From: Rufibacter sp. DG15C
GTDB lineage: Bacteria > Bacteroidota > Bacteroidia > Cytophagales > Hymenobacteraceae
Reading direction: 5' to 3'
NCBI RefSeq assembly: GCF_001577755.1
Contig: NZ_CP010776.1
Span: forward strand, 434,001 to 498,000
DNA: 64,000 nucleotides
Made by a program: the position numbers and the translations under genes. Positions 43,106 to 52,220 of the stretch are shown here, one piece after another; the stretch's first letter is position 1, and every line of letters starts with the position of its first letter. The notes below the pieces were generated by a model that was not told the DNA's origin, searched no databases, and saw nothing but the letters and a program-made list of their open reading frames with translations.

Positions 43106-43282
43106 ATGAAGAAGTTGATCATTTGTGTGATAACCGGGCTGCTCATTTTGAGTTGTGCCACCCACCTAGCCGAAAGCAGACACACCCTCAGTAAAAGAGC
43201 CTCCCTGCAGAGTCTAAGCTTTCACATCAAAAACACGTCTATTCAGCAGTATTCAGGATCAAATTTCTCTATCCTTCAGTAA
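43106..43282 (+). CDS. 58-residue lipoprotein
   Basis: The frame from ATG 43106 reads MKKLIICVITGLLILSC (lipobox ILSC, lipidated Cys17), then a 41-residue Ser/Thr/Gln-rich mature part ending TAA at 43280-43282. The signal is typical, with two lysines and a hydrophobic core, which argues for a real gene. It is short and shows no known domain. Its neighbours are mutB and a minus-strand gene 24 nt away. Confidence 0.55.
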   Translation: MKKLIICVITGLLILSCATHLAESRHTLSKRASLQSLSFHIKNTSIQQYSGSNFSILQ

Positions 43283-43305
43283 CGATATTAACTGAATGCC
43301 GAAGG

Positions 43306-43728
43306 CTACGCTTGCTGGGTTACTTGTTGATGGGCAGCTAACCAAGCGGTGGCCTCTTCTATATCCCCGAAGATCTGCATCTCAAACCCGTCGGCGGTCT
43401 GTTTCATTTCCTCACTAGACAGTTTAGCCAGGGAGTCTGTGTCTACCACGTGTGCAAAATAGCGCAGACCAGCGGCAATGGCTCTGGGTGTCCAATCGGT
43501 GGCAATCCATTCTACGGCGTGGTTCCATGGGCCAATGATTTGGCGGTTGTCATTGAGCAGGAAGGAGCAGTTGTGCTGGCTGAGGACCTCGGCGCAGGCG
43601 TTGGCACCAGACACGATGCTATCAAATGACTGGTAGCCTATCCAGTTGTTATAGACCCAGTTGGCCTTCTCATTGTATTCAACAGTGAGAAAAACCCGCC
43701 CTAAGGCGTTTTTAAGTACTTTTTTCAT
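43306..43728 (-). CDS. STAS/SpoIIAA-like small protein
   Basis: Started at ATG 43728 the protein is 140 residues; the frame is open to 43782 but a GTG/ATG there would add 18 residues without support. The sequence KVLKNALGRVFLTVEYNEKANWVYNNWIGYQSFDSIVSGANACAEVLSQ and the later NDNRQIIGPWNHAVEWI have the shape of small STAS-related proteins seen in Bacteroidota. I cannot state the function with confidence. Confidence 0.55.
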   Translation of the reverse strand: MKKVLKNALGRVFLTVEYNEKANWVYNNWIGYQSFDSIVSGANACAEVLSQHNCSFLLNDNRQIIGPWNHAVEWIATDWTPRAIAAGLRYFAHVVDTDSLAKLSSEEMKQTADGFEMQIFGDIEEATAWLAAHQQVTQQA

Positions 43729-44039
43729 GGGGGTGAGCGTGTTAGGTGACCAAAAGGCAATCCATCTTAGTCTTTCGTCCAACAGCTTTAACCCATTTTA
43801 GAAACTACCCGGCGGCGGTGCGCAAGCGTGGGTAGCTAAGATAATGAAAGATAAGGCTTTTCTGGGCAGTATACTAGTCTCATCTTCCTTTCATTCTATT
43901 TTACAGTATTTATTCAAAGTCATCGGTTTAAATCTGGGCAAGTATGTACTAGAGTTGGGTTTCGGCGTTTATTAGTAAGGAGCTTGAGAAGTTTTGGCTC
44001 AATCTTTGAATTCTTGGGGGTAGACAATTTGTTCTGTGG
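43729..44039. other. 311-nt gap between divergent genes
   Basis: The gap carries no convincing open frame of its own. A few AATCTTTG and TTTG words lie near 44008-44033 and may belong to a promoter for the following gene, but the spacing does not fit well. No repeat copy was found here. Confidence 0.4.
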
Positions 44040-45206
44040 ATGATGAAGACATTGAAGACGATTTTCCTGCTAATGCCCTTCTGGTTAGTTTCTGTGGCGG
44101 CCCAGGCGCAGAAAGAGGCTACTTTTTGGTACTTCGGAAGAAACGCCGCGCTCTCCTTTGCCGACGGCGCGCCCAAAGCCGTGAAAGGTGGCAACCTGTT
44201 TAGCGAGGAAGGCGCTGCCACCGCTTCAGACGCCCGTGGAAACCTTTTGTTTTACAGCAACGGCATGCGCGTCTGGAACCGCACCGGCGAACTGATGGCC
44301 AACGGCGATGAGCTCAAAGGCCACGAGTCTTCTACCCAGGCGGCACTTATTCTGCCTAGGCCTGGCTCCTCTTCTATCTATTATCTCTTCACCACCGATT
44401 TTCAGGGCATGAGCCATGGCTTGCAATACCACATGGTAGACATGAGCAAGAACGGTGGCCTGGGCGAAGTGGTCACTAAGAACAACCTCATCTTTGCGCC
44501 CGTTGCCGAGAAACTGACGGCCGTGCGCCATGAGAACGGCCGCGATTACTGGATCATCACCCACCGTTGGAACAGCAGTGCCTTCTATGCTTATTTGCTC
44601 ACCTCCAATGGCCTCACCTTTACCCCGGTAGAAAGCCGCTTGGGCAGCATGCACGCCGGCGATGACGGCGCCGCCATTGGCTACCTGAAAGCCTCTCCGG
44701 CTGGTGATAAGCTAGCCATGGCTACTTGGGCAGCCGTGAATAAAATAGAATTGTTTGATTTTGACAGAGTTACCGGCGTGGTGTCCAATGCCTTGGATTT
44801 GGGAAGGTTTGACGAAGCCTACGGCGTGGAGTTCTCTTCTGACGGATTTAAACTGTACGGCGCTAAAAACGGCCTTTCGGGTGGCGAGGCGCGCATCTTC
44901 CAATTTAATTTAGCGGCTGGAAATGCAGAAGCTATTAAGCTTTCTGGTCAGCAGGTGGCCAAGAGCATGAGCCGGAAGATTGGCGCCCTACAACTGGGCC
45001 CTGACGGCCGCATTTACGTGGCTCGAAGCGGTAACAACTGGCTGGGCGTCATCCAAGAACCTAACAAACTGGGTAAGGAGTGTAACTACAAAGATGCGGG
45101 CGTAAGCTTGGGCAATCAGAAAAGCGAACTGGGCCTGCCTAACTTTCCGGGCTTCTATTTCCAGAACATTCTGCCCACCACCGGCCAGGTAGTCCAGAAA
45201 CAGTAA
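44040..45206 (+). CDS. Secreted WD40/PD40-like beta-propeller protein
   Basis: The 388-residue protein has a signal peptide of about 22 residues (ending VAAQA). The mature sequence repeats bladed beta motifs: FWYFGRNAALSFADGAP, ATASDARGNLLFYSNGMRVWN, LQLGPDGRIYVARSG, in the style of the propeller part of Bacteroidota gliding/PorE-type proteins. It has no recognisable type IX sorting domain at its C-terminus (ends TTGQVVQKQ). Its role is unknown; cell-surface binding is possible. Confidence 0.7.
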   Translation: MMKTLKTIFLLMPFWLVSVAAQAQKEATFWYFGRNAALSFADGAPKAVKGGNLFSEEGAATASDARGNLLFYSNGMRVWNRTGELMANGDELKGHESSTQAALILPRPGSSSIYYLFTTDFQGMSHGLQYHMVDMSKNGGLGEVVTKNNLIFAPVAEKLTAVRHENGRDYWIITHRWNSSAFYAYLLTSNGLTFTPVESRLGSMHAGDDGAAIGYLKASPAGDKLAMATWAAVNKIELFDFDRVTGVVSNALDLGRFDEAYGVEFSSDGFKLYGAKNGLSGGEARIFQFNLAAGNAEAIKLSGQQVAKSMSRKIGALQLGPDGRIYVARSGNNWLGVIQEPNKLGKECNYKDAGVSLGNQKSELGLPNFPGFYFQNILPTTGQVVQKQ

Positions 45207-45207
45207 C

Positions 45208-45267
45208 TTGATTGTTAATTGTTGATTCTGGTCTTTTTCAACAACCAACAATAAGCAATCAGCAATT
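45208..45267. repeat. TTAATTGTTGATT/CAATCAGCAATTAAT word stretch
   Basis: Mirrored words span the gap between the propeller gene and the DUF1801 gene and repeat the vocabulary of 36068-36112. Confidence 0.4.
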
Positions 45268-45286
45268 AATTAGGTACTTTTCAGGC

Positions 45287-45697
45287 ATGGAAACTCTGGT
45301 ATTTTCACCGCAGGTGTCGGCCTATATTCAGCACCAAGAAAGTGAGTTGCAGCCCTTGCTTCAGCGTCTCAGGCGTTTCATTCTGCAAGCGGCCCCGCAG
45401 GTAGAGGAGCGATTCATATACAAGTGTCCTTTCTATTATTACCTGGGCCAGTTGTGTTACATGAGCACTACCAAAACTGGGTCTGCCTACTTGGGTTTTG
45501 TCAAGGGAATGCACCTGAGCAATGCGCAAGGACTCTTCGCAGAGCCTGACACCAAACAAATCAGAAAAGTCTTCTTCCACTCAGGTCAACCCTTTCCAGA
45601 AGCCGGTTTGCGGGAATTGTTGCAGGAAGCCATTCTCTACAATGAGTTGAAACCCTCGCAACAGACCTTGTGCAAACGCAGAGCTGTCGCGCATTAG
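45287..45697 (+). CDS. DUF1801 domain protein
   Basis: The 136-residue protein begins METLVFSPQVSAYIQHQ; ATG 45287 is preferred over the open frame from 45212. It has the DUF1801/YdhG-like alpha-beta fold: LQAAPQVEERFIYKCPFYYYLGQLCYMS and LGFVKGMHLSNAQGLFAEPDTKQIRKVFF are the core. The fold resembles MmcQ/YjbR-like proteins. The function is not known; the C-terminal tail is basic. Confidence 0.8.
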   Translation: METLVFSPQVSAYIQHQESELQPLLQRLRRFILQAAPQVEERFIYKCPFYYYLGQLCYMSTTKTGSAYLGFVKGMHLSNAQGLFAEPDTKQIRKVFFHSGQPFPEAGLRELLQEAILYNELKPSQQTLCKRRAVAH

Positions 45698-45752
45698 CCT
45701 TACAACTCCCCTAGCGTCTTTGAATTTGTAAAGTCATTTTGCGGCTTCTTCG

Positions 45753-45790
45753 TACTTTTAGCGTAGTTTCCAGAAAATAGCCCAAAAACG
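45753..45790. repeat. 38-nt palindrome, copy 21 (left arm decayed)
   Basis: The right arm AAAATAGCCCAAAAACG has two changes. It ends 1 nt before the GTG start of meaB, so it takes the place of the ribosome binding region. Confidence 0.7.
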
Positions 45791-45791
45791 A

Positions 45792-46778
45792 GTGCCCAAA
45801 AGATTCACCCCAGAAGAGTATGCCCAAGGCGTGTTGGCCGGCAACCGCGTGCTGCTGAGTAGAGCCATCACACTGGTAGAAAGCACCCTGCCCTCAGACC
45901 AAACCTTGGCCCATCAAGTCATGGAACAGATCTTGCCGTATGCGGGTAAGTCTGTAAGAGTGGGGATTACGGGCGTGCCGGGCGTGGGTAAAAGCACTTT
46001 TATTGAAGCCTTCGGGAATTACCTGTTAGAACAGCACGGCAAGAAACTGGCGGTGCTGGCCATAGACCCCACCAGCCAGCGCACCGGCGGAAGCATCTTA
46101 GGCGACAAGACCCGCATGGAAACATTGGCCGCCAACCCATCTGCCTACATCAGACCTTCGCCGGCCGGCAAAACCCTGGGCGGCGTGGCACGCAGTACCC
46201 GCGAGAGCATTCTTCTTTGTGAGGCCGCCGGCTTTGACGTCATCTTTGTGGAGACCGTGGGCGTGGGCCAGTCTGAGACCGCAGTGCATGAGATGGTAGA
46301 CTTCTTTTTATTGCTTATGCTAGCAGGCGCCGGCGATGAACTGCAAGGCATCAAGAAAGGCATTATGGAAATGGCCGACGCCGTGGCCATCACCAAGGCC
46401 GACGGCGCCAACCTGCACCCAGCCACCAGCGCACAGGCTGAGTACCAGGGCGCCTTGCATCTTTTTCCGCTGGGCGCTTCTAAATGGAGTCCGCGCGTGA
46501 CCGTCTGCTCTGCCTATGAGAAAACCGGTCTAGCCCCGCTCTGGGAATCTGTGATGGACTACGTGCAGCTCACCCAGGGCAACGGCTACTTTACCCAGCG
46601 CAGAAAAGACCAGAACCTGCACTGGCTTAAGCACAGCATCCGGCAGAGTTTAGAAGAGCGCTTCTATCAGCATCCTTTGGTCATGGCCCAATGGGACCGC
46701 ATTGCCCAGCAGGTGGTAGAAGGCCAGAAATCACCGTTTGCCGCCGCCGAAGAATTGCTCAATTCAGCGCACGCGTAA
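45792..46778 (+). CDS. meaB: Methylmalonyl-CoA mutase-associated GTPase MeaB
   Basis: This G3E-family chaperone protects and reloads methylmalonyl-CoA mutase with adenosylcobalamin. The 328-residue protein has the P-loop GVPGVGKST (61-69), the switch region VETVGVGQSE and AITKADGANL (a NKxD-like base-binding motif). The start is GTG at 45792; upstream there is no in-frame ATG before a stop at 45759-45761. The palindrome right before it means that an unusual leader drives translation. Confidence 0.94.
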   Translation: MPKRFTPEEYAQGVLAGNRVLLSRAITLVESTLPSDQTLAHQVMEQILPYAGKSVRVGITGVPGVGKSTFIEAFGNYLLEQHGKKLAVLAIDPTSQRTGGSILGDKTRMETLAANPSAYIRPSPAGKTLGGVARSTRESILLCEAAGFDVIFVETVGVGQSETAVHEMVDFFLLLMLAGAGDELQGIKKGIMEMADAVAITKADGANLHPATSAQAEYQGALHLFPLGASKWSPRVTVCSAYEKTGLAPLWESVMDYVQLTQGNGYFTQRRKDQNLHWLKHSIRQSLEERFYQHPLVMAQWDRIAQQVVEGQKSPFAAAEELLNSAHA

Positions 46779-46787
46779 AAGAAGCGC

Positions 46788-46825
46788 CGTTTTCGGCCTA
46801 TTCCCTGGAAAACAGGCCGAAAACG
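46788..46825. repeat. 38-nt palindrome, copy 22
   Basis: The left arm has four changes and the right one; the Ts at position 7 of the left arm and A at position 11 of the right are both changed to C and G, keeping the pair. It lies 9 nt downstream of meaB. Confidence 0.85.
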
Positions 46826-46921
46826 CCAGAATCAGTAGATATTTTCAAATAATATTTTCTCTGGCTGCTTACTTTCTAGATTCTTATGTAATTAAAGGGC
46901 TAAAACCTCTAACCCTTTATT

Positions 46922-49900
46922 ATGCAGTTGCGTTCTTCCCAACTACGCCGGTGGACAGCTCTCCTTTTGCTACTGGTGTACCTTTTACCTGCTTTCCCGG
47001 CATTAGCCTCTACCGCTCCTTCTCCTCTTGAAGAAGCTTGGACCAAATTTCATGAAAACAAACGCGCCGAGGCTCGGGAGTTATTCAAAAAAGCAAGTCT
47101 AGAATCTTCTTACAACGCAGAGGCCCACTTAGGACTTTCCATGCTGGCCGCTTTGGATAGGCCTTCAACGGAGGCTTTCGCTGAATTCCAGCAGTTCTTT
47201 CAGGCTTCTAACAACCCATATCCGTATGTGTATGCCTTGTGGTCTACCCCTTCCTTAATGGAAGGAAGCGGAAAGAAGACCGCGGCTCAGGTAGCCTTCT
47301 TGAAAAAACTCACCACAGACCCCTTGGCCGATGGGACCCTAAAGGCCATGGCCTATTCCTCGCTTGGAAACCACTATGAGAATAGCAACCAGATAGCTAC
47401 GGCCAACCAGATGTACGCCCTAATTGGCGCTTTAGACAAGTGGCAGGTAGTAGGCGAGTTTGAGAACATGTCTGGCAGCGGGTTCAGCAAGGAGTTTGGT
47501 CCGCTGGGGCATCCACAAGCCAATGCCAGCTTTGTAAACAAACACGGGGCGCCTATCTCTTGGTTTGCCCTGCCCGGCACCCGCAACAACAAATGGATTG
47601 ACTTCACCTACCATTTCTATTCAGATGATGCCATCTTATTTGCCCAGACGTTTGTAAACAGCCCCAAAGAGCAGCAAGCTCAACTTAGACTAGGTGTTTC
47701 TGGCTCTATCAAGGCCTGGGTGAATGACCGCCTGGTATATGCAGATGACATAGAACGCAACAATGACTTGGACACCTACCTTACCCCAGTAACACTTAAG
47801 CAAGGGCATAACCGTATTTTGGTGCAGATAGGTGAAAGTTACGCTGAGCGCTCTAACTTCATGGCACGTCTTACAGATGACAAAGGCCAACCCTTGCCAG
47901 GCCTTACTGCTACTGCCACTGCCCAGGCTTACACCGCAGACAAGGGAGAAATGCCCACGCCGCTTCCTTTGTCTTATGAAGAGTTTTTCAAAGCCATAAT
48001 AAAACAACAGCCGCAACAAGTATTGCCGCAACTGTTGCTGGCTCAGACGTACCTGCGCAATGACAAAACCGCAGACGCCCGCCGCGTATATCGCCAGGTA
48101 CAGAAGATGGTGCCTACCAACAGCTACCTGACCATGTGCCTGATTGATGCCTACCAACGGGAGAGCAACCGCACGTCCTTGGCAACAGCCTTGGAGTGGC
48201 TAAAAGAGCATGACCCTGAGCTTCCTTTCGCCCTTAGCTTGAATTACCAGGATGAAATTGAGAAAGAAAACTACACGCAGGCCCTAGCGTTGGTAGACCA
48301 GATGGAAAAGGCCCAAGGTCAAACCGAGGAAATTCTGGCCAGGCGCATTCAGGTGCTTTCCAATCAAAAGCAATACAATGAGGTACTTTCCTTAGCGGAG
48401 AAAGGGTACGCTGCCTATCCGCAGAGCGCGGCCTTCATGGACCTTAAATACACCATTGAGAAGAACGTCAACAAAAGCCAGACCAATGCGGCCAACGTGC
48501 TCAAGAAGTACCTCAAAGAAAACCGATCATACCCTACCTCTCAGAAACTGGCTTCGCTTTATTTTGACAAGGGAGACATCACAGACGGTATAAAATTGTA
48601 CCAGCAATATATGGTAGAGGAGCCTGTATCTGTGGGTATACAACATACGCTAGGCAACATTTACTACCAGGCCCAGAACTACAAGATGGCCGAAGAGTCT
48701 TACCGCAAGGTTCTGCAAATCTCCCCGTACATTGGCACCTATTGGGCAGACTTGGCCAAAACCTTTGAGGCACAACAGAAAAAGGCAGAGGCATTGCAGG
48801 CTATCCAAAAAGCGGTACAACTAGACCCTACAGATTATGAGAGCCTGAGAAAACTGCGCCAGCTGGAGAACAAAAAAGAAGTGTTCAGCTATTTCCCGCA
48901 GAATGATGTGTACGCCCTCATTAAAAACGCGCCCAAAGCCGCCGCCTTCCCAGAAGACAACAGCCTTATTCTGTTAGACGATGTGCAGAAAGTAGTATAC
49001 AAAGGAGGAGCCTCTGAAGAAAAACGCACCGTGGTGGTGAAAGTATTCAACCAAAAGGGTGTAGAAGACTGGAAAGAATACGGCGTTTCTTACCACAACA
49101 TGCAACGTCTGATTGTGGAGAAATCTGAAGTGGTGAAGCAGAACGGCAGCAAAGTACCCGCTGAAAGCAATGATGACCAATTGGTATTCACCAACCTGGA
49201 ACCCGGCGATGCCATCCACATTAGCTATAAACTGGAGAACCATTTGAAGGGTAAACTGGCACCTTACTTCTGGGATCGTCAGTTCTTCAGCCATTTCTTG
49301 CCGTACCAAACCACCCGGTACAGCCTGTTGGTAGACCCTGAAACCAAATTCCAGCACAAAATGACCCAAGGCACGCTTGAGCCCAAAGTGCAGGCCTCAG
49401 ATGAGTTCAAGCTATATGTCTGGGAACAGAAAAACCACGCCGGGTTAAAGAGCGAGGACAAGATGCCGGTGCTCGCGGATGTGGGCCAGACGCTGTACCT
49501 TTCCTCTTTCCCAGACTGGAATTTCATCTCTAGCTGGTACGCAGACCTGGCCTCTTCCAAGGCTCGCCCAGACTTTGAAGTGAAGCAGGCGGTAGAGGAG
49601 TTGTTCGCTGATAAAAAGAACCTGACGCCTATCCAGAAAGCCAGATCCATCTATGAATACATTACTTCTAACATCACGTACAGCTCCATTTCATTTAGGC
49701 AGAGTGGGTTAATCCCGCAGAAGCCCGCAGATGTGTTGAACACCAAGATTGGTGATTGCAAAGACGTGTCTACCCTGTTTGTGGCTATGTGCCAAGAAGC
49801 AGGTGTACCGGCGCAATTGGTGCTGGTCAACACCCGGGACAATGGTTTGCATGACCTTACCTTGCCTTCCATTGATTTCAACCACTGCATCGCCAAGGTG

Positions 49901-50698
49901 ACGCTGCCTGGCAAGGAAACTTATGTGGAGTTGACTTCTAACTTCTTGCCCTTCGGTAGTTTCCACCAGAGCATGCTACAATCTGGCATATTAGAGATTG
50001 GTGACGGAAAGGCTCCTGCCAGCCGTACATTGACGCACTTGAACCCGGGCAACCGTCCACTAAACATCATTGACCGGAAGTCTACGGTGAAACTGGTAGG
50101 CAGCAATATTTCTGTTGAAGAAGACTATTACAGAACCGGCGCCATGGCCGCCGACGCCAAGCAGCGCTACCGGGACGCCAGCCAGAAAGAACGCGAAAAG
50201 ATGATTCATGAGTCTTTTGGTTCTGTTTTGACCGGCTTTAAGCTGACCAAACTCTCTTTCAAAGGGCTGGAGGGCACGCAAGACACTGTTAAGAGCCATA
50301 TTGCATACCAGGCAACGGACATGGTGACGCAGGTAGGCGGCATGTCTTTATTCTCCCTTCCATGGTTCAACAAGGCCTCTGCGCAAGACTTCACGTTCAA
50401 TGAAACCCGCACCACGCCGGTAGACTTGTCACAGTCATTGTACGCAGACCATGACCGCGCCACTATTACCATGACCTTGCCAGACAAGAAAGTGTTAGCC
50501 GAAATGCCACTGCCAGTGAAACTGAGCTGCCCCGTTGCGGAGTACTCCTTAACATGCAAGAAGGTAAACAACCAACTAGTCTTCACCCGCGAGCTTCGCT
50601 TTACCAAGGATATCATTGAACCGCAGCAAATGGCTGCGTTTGAAGAATTCTACAAAAAAGTGATCGCTGCTGACGCCAAACAACTGGCCCTGAAATAA
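46922..50698 (+). CDS. DUF3857 and transglutaminase-like domain protein with TPRs
   Basis: The 1258-residue secreted protein starts with a signal peptide (about 1-28, LLLLVYLLPAFPALA). TPR repeats span roughly 30-170 and 340-650, then a DUF3857 domain, then a transglutaminase-like core with GDCKDVSTLF (Cys nucleophile), then FNHCIAKV (His). A C-terminal DUF2569-type or beta domain ends the protein. Such Bacteroidota proteins are periplasmic or surface; substrates are unknown. It is followed by a strong terminator. Confidence 0.85.
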   Translation: MQLRSSQLRRWTALLLLLVYLLPAFPALASTAPSPLEEAWTKFHENKRAEARELFKKASLESSYNAEAHLGLSMLAALDRPSTEAFAEFQQFFQASNNPYPYVYALWSTPSLMEGSGKKTAAQVAFLKKLTTDPLADGTLKAMAYSSLGNHYENSNQIATANQMYALIGALDKWQVVGEFENMSGSGFSKEFGPLGHPQANASFVNKHGAPISWFALPGTRNNKWIDFTYHFYSDDAILFAQTFVNSPKEQQAQLRLGVSGSIKAWVNDRLVYADDIERNNDLDTYLTPVTLKQGHNRILVQIGESYAERSNFMARLTDDKGQPLPGLTATATAQAYTADKGEMPTPLPLSYEEFFKAIIKQQPQQVLPQLLLAQTYLRNDKTADARRVYRQVQKMVPTNSYLTMCLIDAYQRESNRTSLATALEWLKEHDPELPFALSLNYQDEIEKENYTQALALVDQMEKAQGQTEEILARRIQVLSNQKQYNEVLSLAEKGYAAYPQSAAFMDLKYTIEKNVNKSQTNAANVLKKYLKENRSYPTSQKLASLYFDKGDITDGIKLYQQYMVEEPVSVGIQHTLGNIYYQAQNYKMAEESYRKVLQISPYIGTYWADLAKTFEAQQKKAEALQAIQKAVQLDPTDYESLRKLRQLENKKEVFSYFPQNDVYALIKNAPKAAAFPEDNSLILLDDVQKVVYKGGASEEKRTVVVKVFNQKGVEDWKEYGVSYHNMQRLIVEKSEVVKQNGSKVPAESNDDQLVFTNLEPGDAIHISYKLENHLKGKLAPYFWDRQFFSHFLPYQTTRYSLLVDPETKFQHKMTQGTLEPKVQASDEFKLYVWEQKNHAGLKSEDKMPVLADVGQTLYLSSFPDWNFISSWYADLASSKARPDFEVKQAVEELFADKKNLTPIQKARSIYEYITSNITYSSISFRQSGLIPQKPADVLNTKIGDCKDVSTLFVAMCQEAGVPAQLVLVNTRDNGLHDLTLPSIDFNHCIAKVTLPGKETYVELTSNFLPFGSFHQSMLQSGILEIGDGKAPASRTLTHLNPGNRPLNIIDRKSTVKLVGSNISVEEDYYRTGAMAADAKQRYRDASQKEREKMIHESFGSVLTGFKLTKLSFKGLEGTQDTVKSHIAYQATDMVTQVGGMSLFSLPWFNKASAQDFTFNETRTTPVDLSQSLYADHDRATITMTLPDKKVLAEMPLPVKLSCPVAEYSLTCKKVNNQLVFTRELRFTKDIIEPQQMAAFEEFYKKVIAADAKQLALK

Positions 50699-50712
50699 CG
50701 GCTCTTTTTTTA

Positions 50713-50753
50713 AACAGAACGCCCCGCAGAAAACTTCTGCGGGGCGTTCTGTT
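50713..50753. terminator. Terminator between convergent genes (perfect stem)
   Basis: The stem AACAGAACGCCCCGCAGAA pairs with its complement and runs into a T-run GTTTTT belonging to palindrome copy 23. Confidence 0.88.
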
Positions 50754-50787
50754 TTTAGGCTATTTTACAGAAAACAAGCCAAAACTG
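50750..50787. repeat. 38-nt palindrome, copy 23
   Basis: The left arm has four changes, the right two. Its first bases are shared with the preceding terminator stem. Confidence 0.75.
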
Positions 50788-50807
50788 GCGTTAGCCTTCA
50801 CTTTAAA

Positions 50808-51707
50808 CTAGCTTCTTGGATGGAACTCATGAATGACCTGCTTGAGGTAATCACGGTCCAGGTGGGTGTAAATCTCGGTGGTGGTGATGGACTCATGGCC
50901 CAGCATCTCCTGCACGGCGCGCAGGTCGGCTCCGCCTTCAATGAGGTGCGTGGCAAAGGAGTGCCTAAACGTATGCGGGCTGATGCTTTTCTGCATGCCC
51001 ACCTTGGCGCTCAGGTCCTTTATGATGTTGAACACCATGACACGGGTCAGGCTGGAGCCCCGGCGATTCAAGAAGATGAAATCCTCCTGCCCTTTCTTGA
51101 TGGTCTGGTGGCGGCGCACTCCTTCAATGTAGAGCCTAATGTACTTCAAGGCATCGCGGCCAATGGGCACCAGACGCTCTTTGTTGCCTTTACCGGTCAC
51201 GCGAACAAACCCTAAATCCTCATACAAATTACTCAGCTTGAGCTCAATCAACTCTGAGACGCGGAGGCCAGAGCTGTAGAGGGTTTCCAGCATGGCTTTG
51301 TTGCGGGTGCCTTCTGGGGTGCTCACGTCTACGGCCTCAAAGAGCATGACAATCTCATCATAGCTTAGGGTGTCTGGGAGTTTGCGTTGGAGCTTGGGCG
51401 CCTCAATGGTCTCCATGGGGTCTGCGTGGAGCAAATCTTCCATGATGAGAAACTTATAGAACGCCCTGATGCCGGAGAGTGTGCGCGCCTGCGAGTGGGA
51501 CGTCATGCCCAGCGCATTGATCCACTCCAAAAAACCGTGTAAGTGGATGGGCTGTACCTCTAGCGGGCCTACCTTCTGCTGCGTGATTTCAAAATACTGA
51601 ACCAGCTTCTTAGCATCGCGCACGTAGGCCTCCACAGAATTGCCGGACAGCGACTTTTCTATCTGCAGGTACTCTTGAAACTGTTTTAAACCTAATGACC
51701 AATTCAT
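50808..51707 (-). CDS. xerD: Tyrosine recombinase XerD
   Basis: With XerC this resolves chromosome dimers at dif. The 299-residue protein has the N-terminal SAM-like core-binding domain and the catalytic domain with Arg in SSGLRVSELIEL, Lys in GKGNKERLVP, His-Arg in HTFRHSFATHLIEGG, His in LGHESITTTEIY and the nucleophilic Tyr in EIYTHLD. The length is typical. It is divergent from aroQ across a 513-nt gap, an order I recall from related genomes. Confidence 0.94.
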   Translation of the reverse strand: MNWSLGLKQFQEYLQIEKSLSGNSVEAYVRDAKKLVQYFEITQQKVGPLEVQPIHLHGFLEWINALGMTSHSQARTLSGIRAFYKFLIMEDLLHADPMETIEAPKLQRKLPDTLSYDEIVMLFEAVDVSTPEGTRNKAMLETLYSSGLRVSELIELKLSNLYEDLGFVRVTGKGNKERLVPIGRDALKYIRLYIEGVRRHQTIKKGQEDFIFLNRRGSSLTRVMVFNIIKDLSAKVGMQKSISPHTFRHSFATHLIEGGADLRAVQEMLGHESITTTEIYTHLDRDYLKQVIHEFHPRS

Positions 51708-52220
51708 GGGGGATAGAATGGAATGTAAAGCGGGCTATCACCCTCCTATGGTTTATATACAATTGGCTGGTAGAGCCTCTCTTCCAGAGACAAACGTCCA
51801 CAACCAATGTCTATTGTCAAAATTACAGCCCTTAGCAGACTTTCTCCTAATGGAACTGCAGTTTTTATTTCGTGGAAACTCGCGGGGAGTTTGGCTGGGC
51901 AGAGAGAAAGACCATGGCTAAAGAGGCCAACTACTTGGTAGTCACGCACCATCTCTCACTCTTAAGACAACCTAATAGCGCCTTACCCCCATGCCTACAT
52001 AGAAATAATGAATATTTTCTTTCTGTTTTAATACATCAAACCATGGAGATGCTTGCTAGGAATGACAAAAGACGGTTTACGTTCTTTGACAAACGCTGCA
52101 TCATTAAGTAAGACCACCTTACTAGAAGTCTTTTAACTTCCAACAAAACCAAGCATTTGGGTACCAGAAAGATTCTGTACCTTACTTACCTTTGCGTGTT
52201 TTCCCTACAGATTTCTACCT
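51708..52220. other. 513-nt gap between divergent xerD and aroQ
   Basis: It holds no palindrome copy and no convincing gene; the open frames at 51706-51921 and 51872-52111 look like chance. A -7 box TACCTTTG is at 52187-52194. The sequence turns AT-rich after about 51980. It could hold a dif site, but I could not identify one. Confidence 0.4.
52187..52194 (+). promoter_or_regulatory. -7 box TACCTTTG for aroQ
   Basis: It matches TAnnTTTG, 26 nt upstream of the aroQ ATG. A TTTGG lies at 52156, but the spacing (27 nt) is too long. Confidence 0.5.

Noticed and set aside
51706-52111. Open frames between xerD and aroQ
   Set aside because: Two overlapping frames (71 and 79 codons) have no motif and no proper start context; they look like chance.
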